From positions 124,001 to 188,000 of the forward strand of contig RCAB01000071.1 of assembly GCA_003640385.1 (NCBI GenBank): a stretch of 64,000 nucleotides of DNA, read 5' to 3'. The stretch is from Setaria digitata. Lineage: Eukaryota; Nematoda; Chromadorea; Rhabditida; Setariidae. Each line of letters begins with the position of its first letter. The stretch's first letter is position 1. Below the pieces are notes generated by a model that was given only the letters and a program-made list of their open reading frames with translations, ran no database searches and had not been told where the DNA came from. Position numbers and translations under genes: made by a program. Of the stretch, positions 24,236 to 36,791 are shown one piece after another.

Positions 24236-27200
24236 TAGTAATTAGTGCTATGTAAAATATTCGTAATAATAACATTTTTTGTTTGTTAGTTGAAGAGAAA
24301 CTAATTGTGCCTGAGATGAGGAACACTGCAATTTAGTAATTTTTGAACCTCGTTATTTTCTTTGCTTAACAGTTTCTTATTGCTGAGTATTTTAAAACTG
24401 GGATTAGTCGTTACGTGAAATTAGTGCAAGTTCTAGAAGTGGAAAATTTATTCACCTTCTGATCACTACGTAGAGTGCTAGTAATCTATATATTCAAGAT
24501 CAGAAATTTTAGCTCAAGAGGAGAAAAATTTTTAGATGGTTCATTCAAGATCATCACTCTCAACTATTTCCTTTGTAATTCTTAAACCTGCATGTATGCA
24601 GAGGTATCTAATCTGGATGTTTGTTCCCACTCTCATCTTGTAAATAATCACAGTTTAGTTTCTTCTAGGACCTTTCTCTCCGAGCCGGCAGTTGTCATAT
24701 TGGAAGCTTCTATTCAGTACTGGATTTCTATCAACTCCTGTAACACAAAAGAAATCATAATGACGTCAAAAATATGCAAAACATACGGATAGGAGTGTTG
24801 CCCACATTTCCTCTATGCTTTTTACTAGCTTTCCAAATTGTTCATTGATGCAATCCTTTTCTACCTATACAGATTAATGATAGCTGTGTTAAAGCAACTG
24901 AAAGGAAACTGCTTTCTTAAAACCTTAACTTCCTTGAGCATGAAATCAAATGAAGACTATGGTATAAAAGATACACCTCTCTGTACAGATAAAGGTTTTC
25001 GTTCAGACCACAACCTCCTTTAGCCTGTAAAAATACATTTGGAGCAAAAGTGATTTCACATCTAGTGTAATGAGTTTAAAAAGTATTGGGAATTTGGATA
25101 TTGTTAGACCTGGAAGAAAAAGAACTGCCCGGAGATATTTTCAACAAGTGTAATATTTCGAAACTATTCCTACTCTCCTCTTTCTCACCTTTTCTACTTC
25201 ATGATTATGATTGCTTTATGCTTGTGTATGAGGGACGTTAATCTCTCCTTGAAACAGGAAACAGCTGCATGATGATTTTCCTTTTGTTCACTTTTCCTCT
25301 AAAAACTCAGACTGATGCATCTTAAAACTATATTATTTACATGAGGTGGACAAGAAGTGATGAAATGCTAAATTATCATTATTCAAGCTAGAATTTGAAA
25401 AAGTTCCTAGAAAAATCTTCTATGCGGTGAATCAAGTTTTGTGGAAAAAAAAAAATAAATTTATATTCGAACTTCTGAAAAACAAATATGTTTCGAGTTC
25501 TAAATAATACTAAAAAGCGTCCTAAAGCTTCATGCCTAGCAGAATGACTAAATTTTGTAAGCATAAAGTAAGATAACTAAAACAATTAAAAACTTTTTTT
25601 CAGAAGATGAACATTTCTGAGGCCAGAAACGTAGAAATAACACAGTGTTTTGATATTAACTAATAGTAATATAAATGAAAATTTTATTTTTCTCAGTTTA
25701 TGTCGAATTGCTGCGACTTGCTGTATACTGTTGTTTTAAAAAAAATACTCACCGTAAAGAAATTTGTATTGTTATAGTGATGTATGGTTGATTAGAACAA
25801 ATGAATAATAATAAACCCTAACGATTCTTGTGATCTTTACCATTATTACCACTTATTATTAATAATGATTACGATAACGAGGTGATGGAATGTTCATCAA
25901 AGGAATGGCACAAAATTCTTTGCATTCACTTCTTGTTAAAGAGCAACATTTATAGAATTTTATAAACGATACTTTTTCAGTAGTTACTAGTGGCTTTCTA
26001 AACATTGATGAATTACTGCACATTATTAATTTGTCTTAGAATTTTCCAACATGTTAGAGTAATTTAGTTTACATTACATTGTTGCCTTGAACTGTAAATG
26101 ATATCCGCTTCTTATTGATTCAGTTCATCTTAGAACGATTCTTTTTTTAAATTCCCAGAGAATTATAGAAAACAATATTACTTAAATTTTGATCCTGATC
26201 AGTCCAACAGAAATTGAATCTCCAGACTGCGCTATTTGTGTAGAAAAACTCTTTTTTAAACCCATTTTCTTGACCTGAACATAAAAAATATTGAACAATA
26301 ACTAACTTTCCCAGCTACTGTTTGGAATTACTATTGTTCAAAATACCGTAAAAATCAAATTTACGCTTACGACTCGTTCTTTTGAAAAGGCCTGTGAGAA
26401 TAACCAAATTAATGCAGTTATCGTAATCAGCCTGACTTTTCGCGGTTATATGCTATTTTCCAGCTCTGCAAAGTTCCTGTAAAGAATATTTTCAAATACT
26501 TTTGTCTTATATGTATGTTGAATACAGGCTTACTTCCTAGTCGACACCACCTAGTACATATAAAGGAAAAAAAGCATTTTTAAGGAATAGGGACCTGGGA
26601 AGATGCTGTACGGATCAAATCCATCGCATTAGTATGAGAAAACGGTGCAAATTTGCTTCTCAATTAATCCAAAACTTTCATTTTCAAGACATTTCAGTTG
26701 AGCAGGTACAATTAAGACACTGTGAGTGTAAAATTCGAAATTTCAATAATGAGACTCTTAGTTCCAAAGTTAGAAGTCATAACTATATATAGAATGATAA
26801 GTATCTAGATCGCTCCAGGGGTCCTAAAAAAAAAAAAAAAAAACATAAGAGAGTCGTATGCCTATAAAAGTTTGGCCGGACAGACACTCGGACTATTCAG
26901 CTGATGTTTAATTAAACAAGGAAGGCTTGATCCATGGCAGAAATTTATGAAATTTGGAATAAATTTGAGTAGTTTAATTATAGAAATTGCAGAATTCCCA
27001 AACAAGTGAACTGATATAAATAAGAGGCTTATTAGTGTTGGCATGCTCAAAAGCAAATTTTCCAGTGTCGTCGTCTTTTCATTACCATGTTATTAACGCA
27101 ATCACCGTTTAACATAAGCAAAGAAGCATCGAGTAAATGAGTGAAGAAGGCACCTATTACTCGTTAACTGGGTCCAGGACCGTCAGGTAATTGCCACATT

Positions 27201-27374
27201 CAAGCATGTGCCTTGTTATTCAGTGGAACTTTTTTGGCCTCGATGTGGCACTTCTATGTAGCAAGTGTTTAACAAATATTTGCATTGTTATATTTCTGTT
27301 GTCAGAGATTATTAAGGTCATTGCTCGCAAAACCACAGAAAAATTCAGCTACCAAGTTTGAATATTTTTTTAGC

Positions 27375-27511
27375 AAACGTATTCATATCGCTTTTAATTT
27401 CGATAAGTGATTCGATTGGGAGTGCAGCACAGTATTTGGGAAGATTTTATTGCTTTGTGAATGAGAAAAGGTTACACCAAGTTCCATCGAAAAAACCACT
27501 CAAATCCTGCA
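27375..27511 (+). other. Probable flp-11 5' leader following a splice acceptor
   Basis: The sequence gaatattttttag ends at 27374 and no upstream exon is apparent, so this could be a spliced-leader acceptor. The leader holds an in-frame ATG at 27461 that extends the precursor N-terminally. Confidence 0.4.
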
Positions 27512-28816
27512 ATGAGTTCAATCCACACATATTTCCTGCTCTTTTACTGCTTTATTATACAGTTTGTTACAATAACAATTGCTCAGGATGACGAAATATT
27601 GTATGCAATTTTCCATTTCTTAAATCATGACATGTGCTTCAATATATGAATTAAATCTGTTCTAGGCTTCTTGAAATTCAGCTGTAATAACTAAAAAGGA
27701 ACATCAAATTGGGTTACAAAAACACCTCTTTGCAAAAACTTCAGGAGCAAAAAATTGTTCTTCTTTAGGACAACATCAAGAGTCTTAACTGTGATCCTTT
27801 TATGGATATTCACATCACAGTTCTAAATTTTTTGAGAATAAATGAAGGGTAGAACGATAAATTCTAATAAAAAGTGGCCGAGATTATAATTTTGGGATTA
27901 GTAAAATATATTCCAGAGGAAGGACATTAAGGACGTAGATGTTATCATTCATAAGCTAATTTGTAAATTAATGGTAATTATTCCATAACTTTAGCTAATA
28001 ATTAATTTTCATCAATGAAAAAACAATTTCAGAGCAGGAAAACGTGCAATGCGTAATGCATTGGTTCGATTCGGTCGATCACGTATGAGAAACGCTCTTG
28101 TCAGGTTGGTTTCGAATAAAAAATAAACTGCAGCTGATTGACGAAAGCTGTACTGAAAGATTTAATTATGAAATTGTAGTTTTAAGAGGTAAAGGTGATA
28201 CTATTGGCTGCAGACGTAGTTTGTGAAATTGAAAATTACTCAGTTAATTTTTTTTTTTTTGAAAAGGAGATCTTCGCTTTATCAAAAATACAAGCATTTA
28301 TCGAAGGATATGAAGGTCATAAGATATGAAACGTGGAGGTGCAAATATACGTAAAGGCTAGATTCGATACATAATCCTACTGGTAGTAGAAATTACCTAC
28401 AAGAATTCGAAACCATATGTCTCAACCTTTTCATGCTCATTACCCTTGAATTTTCCATATAAGTTTCGGATAACGAGGTTATTACACTTAGTAAGAATAA
28501 CACATCAATTCAGGAGATAATTTGATATACATGTACAGTACACTTGTCTGGCTTCTTTCATTATCTGATTCGTTATTCTAGGTTCGGAAAGCGATTATCT
28601 GGTATGGGTTTTTTGGAGGATGAAAATAAACGAGACACTGCTTTGCATTCGCCCTGTAAACCTTTTTTTTTTTTTTTTTTTTTAAGAAAATGACTAAGTT
28701 CTTCAGTATGTTGTGATGTTGATAACTGAATATGAATTAATCATACTAAATTTTCAGTTCAGCCTGGTCATTTTGAGAATTCGAATGAAATCAAAGATAT
28801 TTTTCCAAAAATTTGA
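27512..28816 (+). CDS. flp-11: FLP-11 FMRFamide-like neuropeptide precursor
   Basis: Secreted neuropeptide precursor. Exons 27512-27600, 28033-28104, 28582-28655 and 28758-28816 join in phase to 97 residues. A signal peptide (MSSIHTYFLLFYCFIIQF..., cut near TIA-Q) is followed by LAGKR, then AMRNALVRFG, R, SRMRNALVRFG and KR. AMRNALVRFamide is the hallmark peptide of nematode flp-11; the Gly before each basic site supplies the amide. The rest (LSGMGFLEDENKR, then an acidic tail to TGA) contains no third RFamide, whereas C. elegans flp-11 also encodes NGAPQPFVRFamide. The second peptide has SR in place of the C. elegans ASGG extension. An in-frame upstream ATG at 27461 would add 17 residues; the later ATG gives the better signal peptide. 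The third intron contains a 21-T tract. In C. elegans flp-11 is sleep-promoting in RIS; conservation of that role is inference. Confidence 0.92.
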
Positions 28817-31127
28817 CGACTACAGTGCAATATTTGTGTTAGATTGAAATAGTAACTTCGAATCTGTACTGGATTTGTAATCTGACGAAGTCGAGCTATG
28901 ATCATTCAACTGGAAGAATGTTTCGGTGCTGTACTTTATTGAAAATTTATGTAAAGTTCTGCTGATTGCACTGTTGATCCATTACATGCCCACAAAAACA
29001 TTAGAACAAATTCAATTTACCGAAGCAGACATTAAAATGAGAAATCCTTGAACAAAGCATGCTTCAAAATCCTTTGATCATAATGTTTTGAACAATATTT
29101 TCCATGCTTCTTGACCGGCATCAAAATCCAAAAGTGGCTAAAATATTTACATATTTAGCAATTCCTGACAAAAAAAGGAGAATTTTTCATGAATATTTCA
29201 TAAAAGGATCCAGCCGTACAAACGCTTTTCTTCCTCAATAAACTTTTTGAGCGATTGTTAAAACTTTTAAGCCAGTTCACTATGTCATTTAGTCATAATT
29301 GCTACAGGTTCATCGAAATTAATTTTACAGCTTTTCAACATACTATTTTAGCTCTAAAGTCTAACCTAAAAAATGCTGATCCGACAACAATCCTTTATAT
29401 CCGTTTGTTTGCGCCTTATTTCTCTCGTGATAATACATAATGATAGATCTTACCGCTAGAAATGATAGGACATAAGAATAAGGACAAGGTAAATTAAATG
29501 GGCAGCAATGTATTAATGGTTGACATCAAGAAAAACCACGCAATAATTACAGTACTTAGGAAGTAGCGAGAGATATCAGTGATTTATTATCCAGAAAGAA
29601 ACCACTTATTTTTATAAAAAAAAAGTGCTGTTTCAGGATACTCGATACATTTACTAATTTTAAAAAGTAGCGTCTTCGTTCACTTAATCTTAATAATATT
29701 AATTAGTAATTGGCAGCCACCCTTCTGTCCTGCAATTTGGGAAAGACAAAGTGTCGTAACACAAAATGACCCAATCTCAAAATGTTCATCCGTGAATACT
29801 GTTATAGGTTTGAAAATGCATTCACGAAGTTGCCAAATAATGCCGGAGTTATTCATCTTACAGATATCCTACATGCTTAACTAAAGAAGATAAAAAAATA
29901 GGAATATAAAATTCATGAAGGAACCATTTTTAGAACCATGATTATTCTAAAATGGAACAGAATAGCATTACACAACTTCGTATGAGTGAAGAAACCCATC
30001 TGTTAACAAAAATAAAGTGTAAGGAAGAACAAATCTATCGACAAGAGAGGGTAATTTAATTAATTGCCGCGAACCGCTTAATACTGCAGTTTTTTCGACA
30101 TATTCATGCATCTTGATTCATTCTGCTGCTTTTTAAAATCAAGGCTGGAAATAACCTTTGCTAAAAAAGAGATTGTAGACTAAGAGTAGCCACGGAAATG
30201 AAAAAACCTGAGTAAACCTAGCTATAAAATCGCTAATATTACTTTTGGTACTGCACTTCCTTTCTAGTTTTTTACAACGTTCATTCTTTTTTTAAAAAAT
30301 GTGTGAAAAGGATAGAGTTAACTCATATCTATTTTTTCAAAACTCCTAAAATTTCTTCAGTGTTATGTTCAATTTTCTAGTACTTCTACAACAGAAGATA
30401 TCTTTTGCTTCTTTCCTGGGACTTCCGAGGGATAAAGCTTGGAAATTTCTCACCATCTGAGAAAACATCCACATTGGTGAATTAAGTTTGTTGGGAAGCA
30501 CACATTTTTCTTTCAATAAGGAGTAGGTTACGATACTGATAGTGCAGAGGGGTTAATAAGAAAATTTGGACTAGATGAAAGTTAATAGCTATGCTTCGCC
30601 GCTTTGAAATTCAATTACTTCTCTGATATTTCTTGATTTGTAAAGAACAAGAAAATCTGAACTCCGTTTATCTTTCTGTTTTTGTTGAGCGAATGAAGTT
30701 ACAAGTCGGGAGACGGTGATAAATATTTTTCCAGAACTTTAATCCATCCAAGGAACAAGTTTGAACCAAGATGAACAATTAGAAAGAAGATATATTCTAC
30801 GAGTTTCTACTTAAGCAGTCACCATGGTTTAGTTATCACAAATTTTACAGATTTTCAACGGATTATGTATACTTGAAACACTTTGTCAAGAAGCCATATT
30901 CTATTATTGCGTAACAGTTTCCTGCTCTCGTCGCGGTTGCTAAGGTCAGATCCTACTAGCTAGATTTTCTACCGAAGTCAATCACCACTGAAATGTCCAA
31001 CTGAGCAATGAATCCTATCAGTGTCAACTTCAGGGTCATCAGACACATCCATTCACGTAATATAATTGTGACAGACTTTCCCCAGCTCGTATTTTTTCTA
31101 GCACTTACACTTAAGATAAATTCTCTC

Positions 31128-31172
<45 letters not shown>

Positions 31173-31362
31173 NNCTGTTAGTGTAAGTGTAGGACGGTAC
31201 GTGAGCCGTGTAGTAGCGTTTGCTCGGTAGGAAGTTTTCCTTTTCTACGGTGCTATAGTTTCATTTTTTTTATTACTCTCGTCGACTTAAGGACAGAACG
31301 GTACTTTGCTAAGTGTACCATAAATGAGGAATAACAGTAGTTGAAAACGTACCGGAACGAGT
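28817..31362. other. Intergenic, flp-11 to ORP gene
   Basis: No coding signal recognised. An AATAAA at 29237-29242 could end the flp-11 transcript. The ORP-proximal part carries the TG repeat and two undetermined bases at 31173-31174. Confidence 0.5.
31130..31174. repeat. (TG)n microsatellite ending in two unknown bases
   Basis: Dinucleotide repeat broken by NN at 31173-31174, so its true length is unresolved. It sits about 190 bp upstream of the ORP start codon. Confidence 0.95.
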
Positions 31363-34300
31363 ATGGTGATGACGAATTTGAACTCGATCGAACTACCCTT
31401 ACATCTGGATCAGAGATCTTGCCACGCAACTAATGACAACGAGAATGCCGAGGATCGGAAAACGAACTTGAAGGTTTCATTTTCTGAACTTCAAAACTTA
31501 AAAGCCTGGCCTACAACTTTTCCTGTGTTTTTACACACCACTGTTCTTTTAATGGTTTAGATTATCAGAATCGATGTTACCCATTTCGTTGTATTTCTAC
31601 GTATAAGTAATTTCTGTGCTTTTTTTTCACTTTTTCGAAACATTTACAAGCAACAAAAATGTGCGGTTGTCTTAAATTTTTGCTTTCATCATTTTCTCGT
31701 AGATGGTGACAGTTGACCTGAAATTCGTTTTCATGTTGTAAGCTGCTGTCATGGTTTTAACAGGATGTCAGTGAATGCTGTATGGATTAGGCAGTTCTGA
31801 AAAGTAGTGTAGAATTGCACAGAATTACTTAATTTTTGAAAGATAAAGATTCCATCATATTTTTTGTGAATTTTTCACAATGGAAGAAATTTCAGCTTTA
31901 AATATGTTATAGAAAATTGGTGATGTATGAATTTTTTAGAGGCAAAAACGAGAATACCGTGATGAAAAAAAGCGGGTTACACGGGAACTTCTTACAGCTT
32001 TGCATGATCCGACAATTGTTGTTATGGCGGACTGGCTAAAAGTTCGTGGAACTCTAAGGAAATGGAATCGATATTTTTGCATACTGAAACCGGGTTTGCT
32101 GCTTGTTTATAAAAGCAACAAAGTGAAAAAGGTGTCTTGTTTGTGATTCAATTGTTTTGCTGATTAGTACCACTAACTGTAACTTTTATGACAAGTCAGT
32201 TTTGTACTGCTGTCTTAAAATGGAAAATATTTGAAGGACATAGAGTTTTATCCTAATCTCCAAAACACTTCTGTCATAGTTGCAAGGTAGATTAAGTACA
32301 TCGTTAGGATAAAGTTCCTTCTAATTTTTTGTTCACCTTCTATTTCAAATTTTTATCGTCTCTAATTTTTTAGCCAGGTTACTGGATTGGTACAGTGCTG
32401 TTGAATAACTGTGAGCTAATAGAAAGACCGTCGAAAAAGGACGGATTTTGTTTTAAACTGTTTCATCCAATGGATCAGAGTATATGGGCAACACGTGGGC
32501 CGTTAGGAGAAAGTCATGGTATCGTTACAATCCAGCCTTTACCAACCACTTATTTGATTTGTCGAGCACCATCTGAACAGGTATTAAATCATTTTGCATT
32601 CATTTATCTTTTATTTCATGAATCTATTGCAGAAATTGTCTCTGCTTCAAGAACATATTTTTTTTCTTGATCAAAATTTCGTAAATTAGCCCTAACACCG
32701 ATTGATGTGGTTTTAAATTGTGGAAGAATGTCAGTCATAGATTTTAGTAACGTTTACATTTCTGTTGAAGGCGGGAGGCTGCTGGATGGATGCTTTGTAT
32801 TTAACTCTTCGTTGCAGTGGTCTTTTGATGAGGACCATGTGTAAAGTAAGGCTTTAATTGTGAAAAATTTCATATTGGCATAAAAAAAATATTGGAATTT
32901 ACTGCATATTCGATAACTTAACTATTCAGTATACAAATTTCAAGAATATGCTTGCCGACATTTCTTCAAAATTTAGCTTTCTGATTCTAATCAGAAAGAA
33001 GAAACAATCACGGATGAACAGAATGCATTTGGCAATGTCTCCTGCTGTGATACCGTCGAGAGTCCTAGAGAGTTGAGCGAGGTCGAAGCGGAGAAGCATT
33101 TTGACGGTGAAAAGTTTCTTTAGCCCTAATATTAGCTTTTGTTTTAATGAGCAGATCTCGTCGCACATATTATTTCGATTTAATGATAGCGAGCTTTACC
33201 GAACACCAATATGGTATCCTGCTGATCATTTAATGCTTGTGAATTTTCATTTTTTTTCTCGAATTTTTATATTTTCTACGGTTTACTGAAGCTTTTTTGT
33301 GTGGAGGTTTAAATGATGAAAATGATCGGGCTGGATCAGACAGTGACTCTGAAACCAATGATTATGGAGAAGAAAGTACATACATTGAATCAGAACCAGA
33401 ACAGGTTTGGTTTTCTAGTGCTTCCTTCCAATATATTTATTTTTTCATAAAGGGTTAACTGATTGTCGAATGTTTCTACGAAAGGCAGTAAATGAGAAGT
33501 TTTGGAGGAAGGATTCTGCAGCTTAGTGGTATTCAACTGCTAAAATGTATTTAGTTTGGTCCGACAGTACAAACAGAAGATCTCGCCGAAGAAAACAAGA
33601 GTCTTGTATGGAGTTTACTGAAGCAAATACGACCTGGAATGGATCTTTCAAAAGTTACTCTGCCCACATTTATTTTGGAACCGCGTTCGTTCCTCGAAAA
33701 ACTCGCTGATTTCTATTACCACTCATACATTATTACCGAGCAAGTTTTTTAAGATTTTTTTCATAGGGAATAGCAAGAAGTGATATTTAATTCATTAAAA
33801 GCGAAATAAGGTGGTCAGTAGTTCTTTATTTCGCCCTTTTAAATTTCTGTAAAAAATTTGAAATGCTGAAGTATTTATCTTTTTTTTTTTTTTTTTTTTA
33901 TTGCAAATATCGTTCTAGAGCTGCTGCTGAGGATGATCCCTTACAGAGAATGAAGACGATTGTAAAATTTTATTTAAGTGGATTTTACAAGAAACCGAAA
34001 GGTTTGAAGAAGCCGTATAACCCAATATTAGGGGAAACATTTCGGTGTAAATGGGAGCATCCTGATAATTCAACATCATATTATATTGCTGAGCAGGTCG
34101 TTTTTTTTTTCTCTTTTCTAGGATTGTGGAGTTTCTTTCTTACAAGGTGTAATCATAATTGTTCATTTTAATCTCGTTTTGTCATTTTATTTCGCAAACT
34201 TACGAATTTGAGATTTCTAGATTTGCAGGTTTTTGTATTAAGCTTATGCCCTGTATCGATTTATTGTTGATTTCTTTAGAATTAAATTCAAAATAAATGT

Positions 34301-36791
34301 CAATTTAATTAAAGCGAAGTTACATTATTAAAGAAAATCGATTTTCGACTGAAATGTTTTTCTCCGGTTTAGGTTTCCCATCATCCACCAGTTTCGGCTC
34401 TTTTCCTAACAAATCGGAAAGCAGGCTTCAATATAGCGGGTACAATATTGGCAAAAAGTAAATATTATGGAAACAGTTTATCGGCCATGATGATCGGTGA
34501 TGTGCGAATAACACTCTTGCAGCGAGGTGAAACATATATTGCTACCTTACCTTACGCTAATTGTAAAGGTATCATGATTGGGACACTTTCAATGGAATAC
34601 GGCGGCCAGGTGAATTTCGTCACTTTTTTAATGCATCATTTTGATGTATTAATTTGGCTCCAGAATAAAAATGGCGTTGCCGTATTTTGTGTATTATATG
34701 CTCTTGAAGTGTTATAAGTTGAGATTTTGGAGCGAAATCTTTTCATGGTAGGATTAAAAAATTATTTAAAAAAAAATTGACATTTCTAGATTGCAGGTAT
34801 TTGTATTAAGCTTATGCAGGGAAATGACCCAATTAAGCGAGAACTCTTTTTAGGTAAGAATAGAATGTAATCGTACGGATTATGTGTGCGAGCTTAACTT
34901 CAAATTAAAACCATTTATTGGAGGAACAGTGAATCTCATTACTGGAGATATCAAATGTAAAAAAGAATCAGTGGCGCATATTGAAGGTGCTTGGGATGGC
35001 GAAATTTATATAACTGAGAAGGTAATCATTGTCTTGCGAAGCATTTTCACTAGTTAATAAGTTAGTGTGTTATTTCCAGTTATCCCGGATCTCGTATGTA
35101 TTTGCATAAAAATGTGTTTTTCAGTTTAGTGCAAATGATTACCGATACAGATATTCTGTATCGGTAATCATTTGCACTAAACTGAAATATTTACAGATAT
35201 TCTGCCTTAATATACCACTTTCAGGAACATTTAAGATTGATTGAATGAGCTACTAACATAATATTTTGAAATATTTCTGTGAAGACCGTGATTTTTAGTA
35301 CTTTTTCTTGCAGGATATAAGGACACTTTTATGGTCACCGACACCAGATGTAATTGCTAAACGACTTAAGCGTTACGAAATTTTATTGGAAGAGCAGGGT
35401 GAATGGGAATCAAAAAAGTATTTATTTTTTTAGTTTTTAACTGGTAACTGGTGAGACTGATGAGGGTGAAATTGCAAGTTCCCAATTAAGGTTGTGGTTG
35501 AAAGTAAGTGAAGCGATAGTTAAAGATAATCAGAAAGCTGCAACGGAGGAAAAAAGTAAACTAGAAGATGAACAACGCAGTCGGGCTAAATCTGGAGTTC
35601 ACCACAAGCCTAAATGGTTCAAGCAAGACCTGCTGTCGAAAAGTTATGAATATATACATGCCGAGTTAGTAATTTTCTTATTTTATTTTTTTTTTTTTGA
35701 GTTTTTTATACATATTAAGATTGTTTTTCTCTTTTACAATACTATCTTGCTACACTCTTTTGATAATCTTTAAAGACGCTTTCAACGTCAGCCCGATTTT
35801 CTTTTTTTTTTTTTCATCTGCCAACTGAATGTTTCTTTTTTTATTGATGTTGAAGTGTTCTACAGTCGATGAATTTATCCATCGAGAGACAGTAATCATA
35901 GTTGATACGTTTGACAACCATACCATTATAGTTACCAAGCATGGGATGAAAGCGATGATATTCGGCAAATTGAATATGATTATGTAATACGAACAAAGAC
36001 TAAACATGGAACCAAAGAGGGATCTGCTTCACTGCCGAGCTCAGCTTCAGTGCAGCAAGAGCAATCTGATGATTCCGACTCACATGCAAGTATGTTGTTT
36101 TTCTAGGCGTAGGTGGGTTCTTAATCTTTGGAAACATTTCTCTTTAATAAAGGTTTTGTTCTGAAATTGAAAGATTAAATTTAGCAGCAAATTTGATCGG
36201 CGATACTTTTTCATACTTGCATTTCCTTTCTTTTTTTTTTTTTTTTTTTTTTTTTTAATGAAAACTCATTTTGGATTTCTCTAGTCAGCCTCATCCTATT
36301 CTCTTTTCTATTTATTTGTTATTTTTACTACAGAATGGTTTCGATATCTAAAATTTAAGATAAGCGATATCGTCAGAAAGGGCATTTTAATTCACGAGAT
36401 TCAGATCGCTTACAGCAAATGCAGGTTAAGTTCTTTCCTTATATCTGAATGTTATGTTCTCTTGGTTGTGTCTTTATTTGTTCGCTTTTAATATTTCCAA
36501 AGGTTTGAATTCATATTTATGATTCAAACTCTTTCGAATGGGAGGGGGGGGAACTTCTTATTTACACACCAATTAGGTGTCTTTTTTTTTCAAAAAAAAG
36601 ACTTTCATGTATATCTTTTAAAGGACACCTTGGATCGTACTCTACAATTTCTTCAGCGTTGGGAAGCGAGAAATGAGAATAGAACCGGTTTAGCCATAAC
36701 ACAACAACAGCTAATTGTAATTATGGCCTTCTTCACATTTCTTCATACCATCATCTTGCCTTTTCTCATCGAGTTACTACGTAAGCTATAA
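31363..36791 (+). CDS. Oxysterol-binding-protein-related protein, ORP5/ORP8 type
   Basis: Lipid exchanger of ER-plasma membrane contacts (family role: PS/PI4P counter-transport). Exons: 31363-31473, 31940-32131, 32374-32580, 32771-32845, 32995-33106, 33292-33404, 33555-33739, 33919-34096, 34373-34609, 34854-35021, 35314-35417, 35491-35664, 35932-36089, 36360-36424, 36624-36791; 2247 nt, 748 residues, all phases closing. PH domain about 60-205 ([18 protein letters not shown]). ORD about 290-640 with [11 protein letters not shown] and the signature [11 protein letters not shown] at about 390-400. A coiled-coil-like [20 protein letters not shown] precedes a C-terminal TM anchor ([19 protein letters not shown]) and RKL. 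In-frame TGA upstream of the ATG at 31363 fixes the start. The intron 33740-33918 fits only with a GC donor (GA|GCAAGT). Intron 10 contains a perfect hairpin. The 36360 acceptor was chosen over 36334 because only it keeps the downstream frame. Confidence 0.9.
35119..35187. repeat. Perfect hairpin, 33-bp arms, 3-base loop, in ORP intron 10
   Basis: The left arm 35119-35151 starts TTTCAGTTTAGTGCAAATG; the right arm 35155-35187 is its exact reverse complement; the loop is TAT. It lies in the intron between exons 34854-35021 and 35314-35417. Confidence 0.95.

Larger units (their letters stand above)
20035..27460. other. Gene-poor intergenic region
   Basis: About 7.4 kb with no gene I can support. 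It contains a perfect 28-bp tandem duplication (24180-24235), A/T homopolymers and a few isolated splice-bracketed bits (a 25-nt one at 23791-23815; a 20-codon one starting 25604) without matching partners. The 27375-27460 part is probably flp-11 leader. Confidence 0.5.

Noticed and set aside
24592..25023. Two consecutive plus-strand ORFs (66 and 61 codons)
   Set aside because: No recognisable motif, no compatible splice sites linking them.
36334..36424. Longer version of ORP exon 14 starting at 36334
   Set aside because: It is open but leaves the wrong phase for the [10 protein letters not shown] exon; the acceptor at 36359 gives a continuous coiled-coil-like frame.
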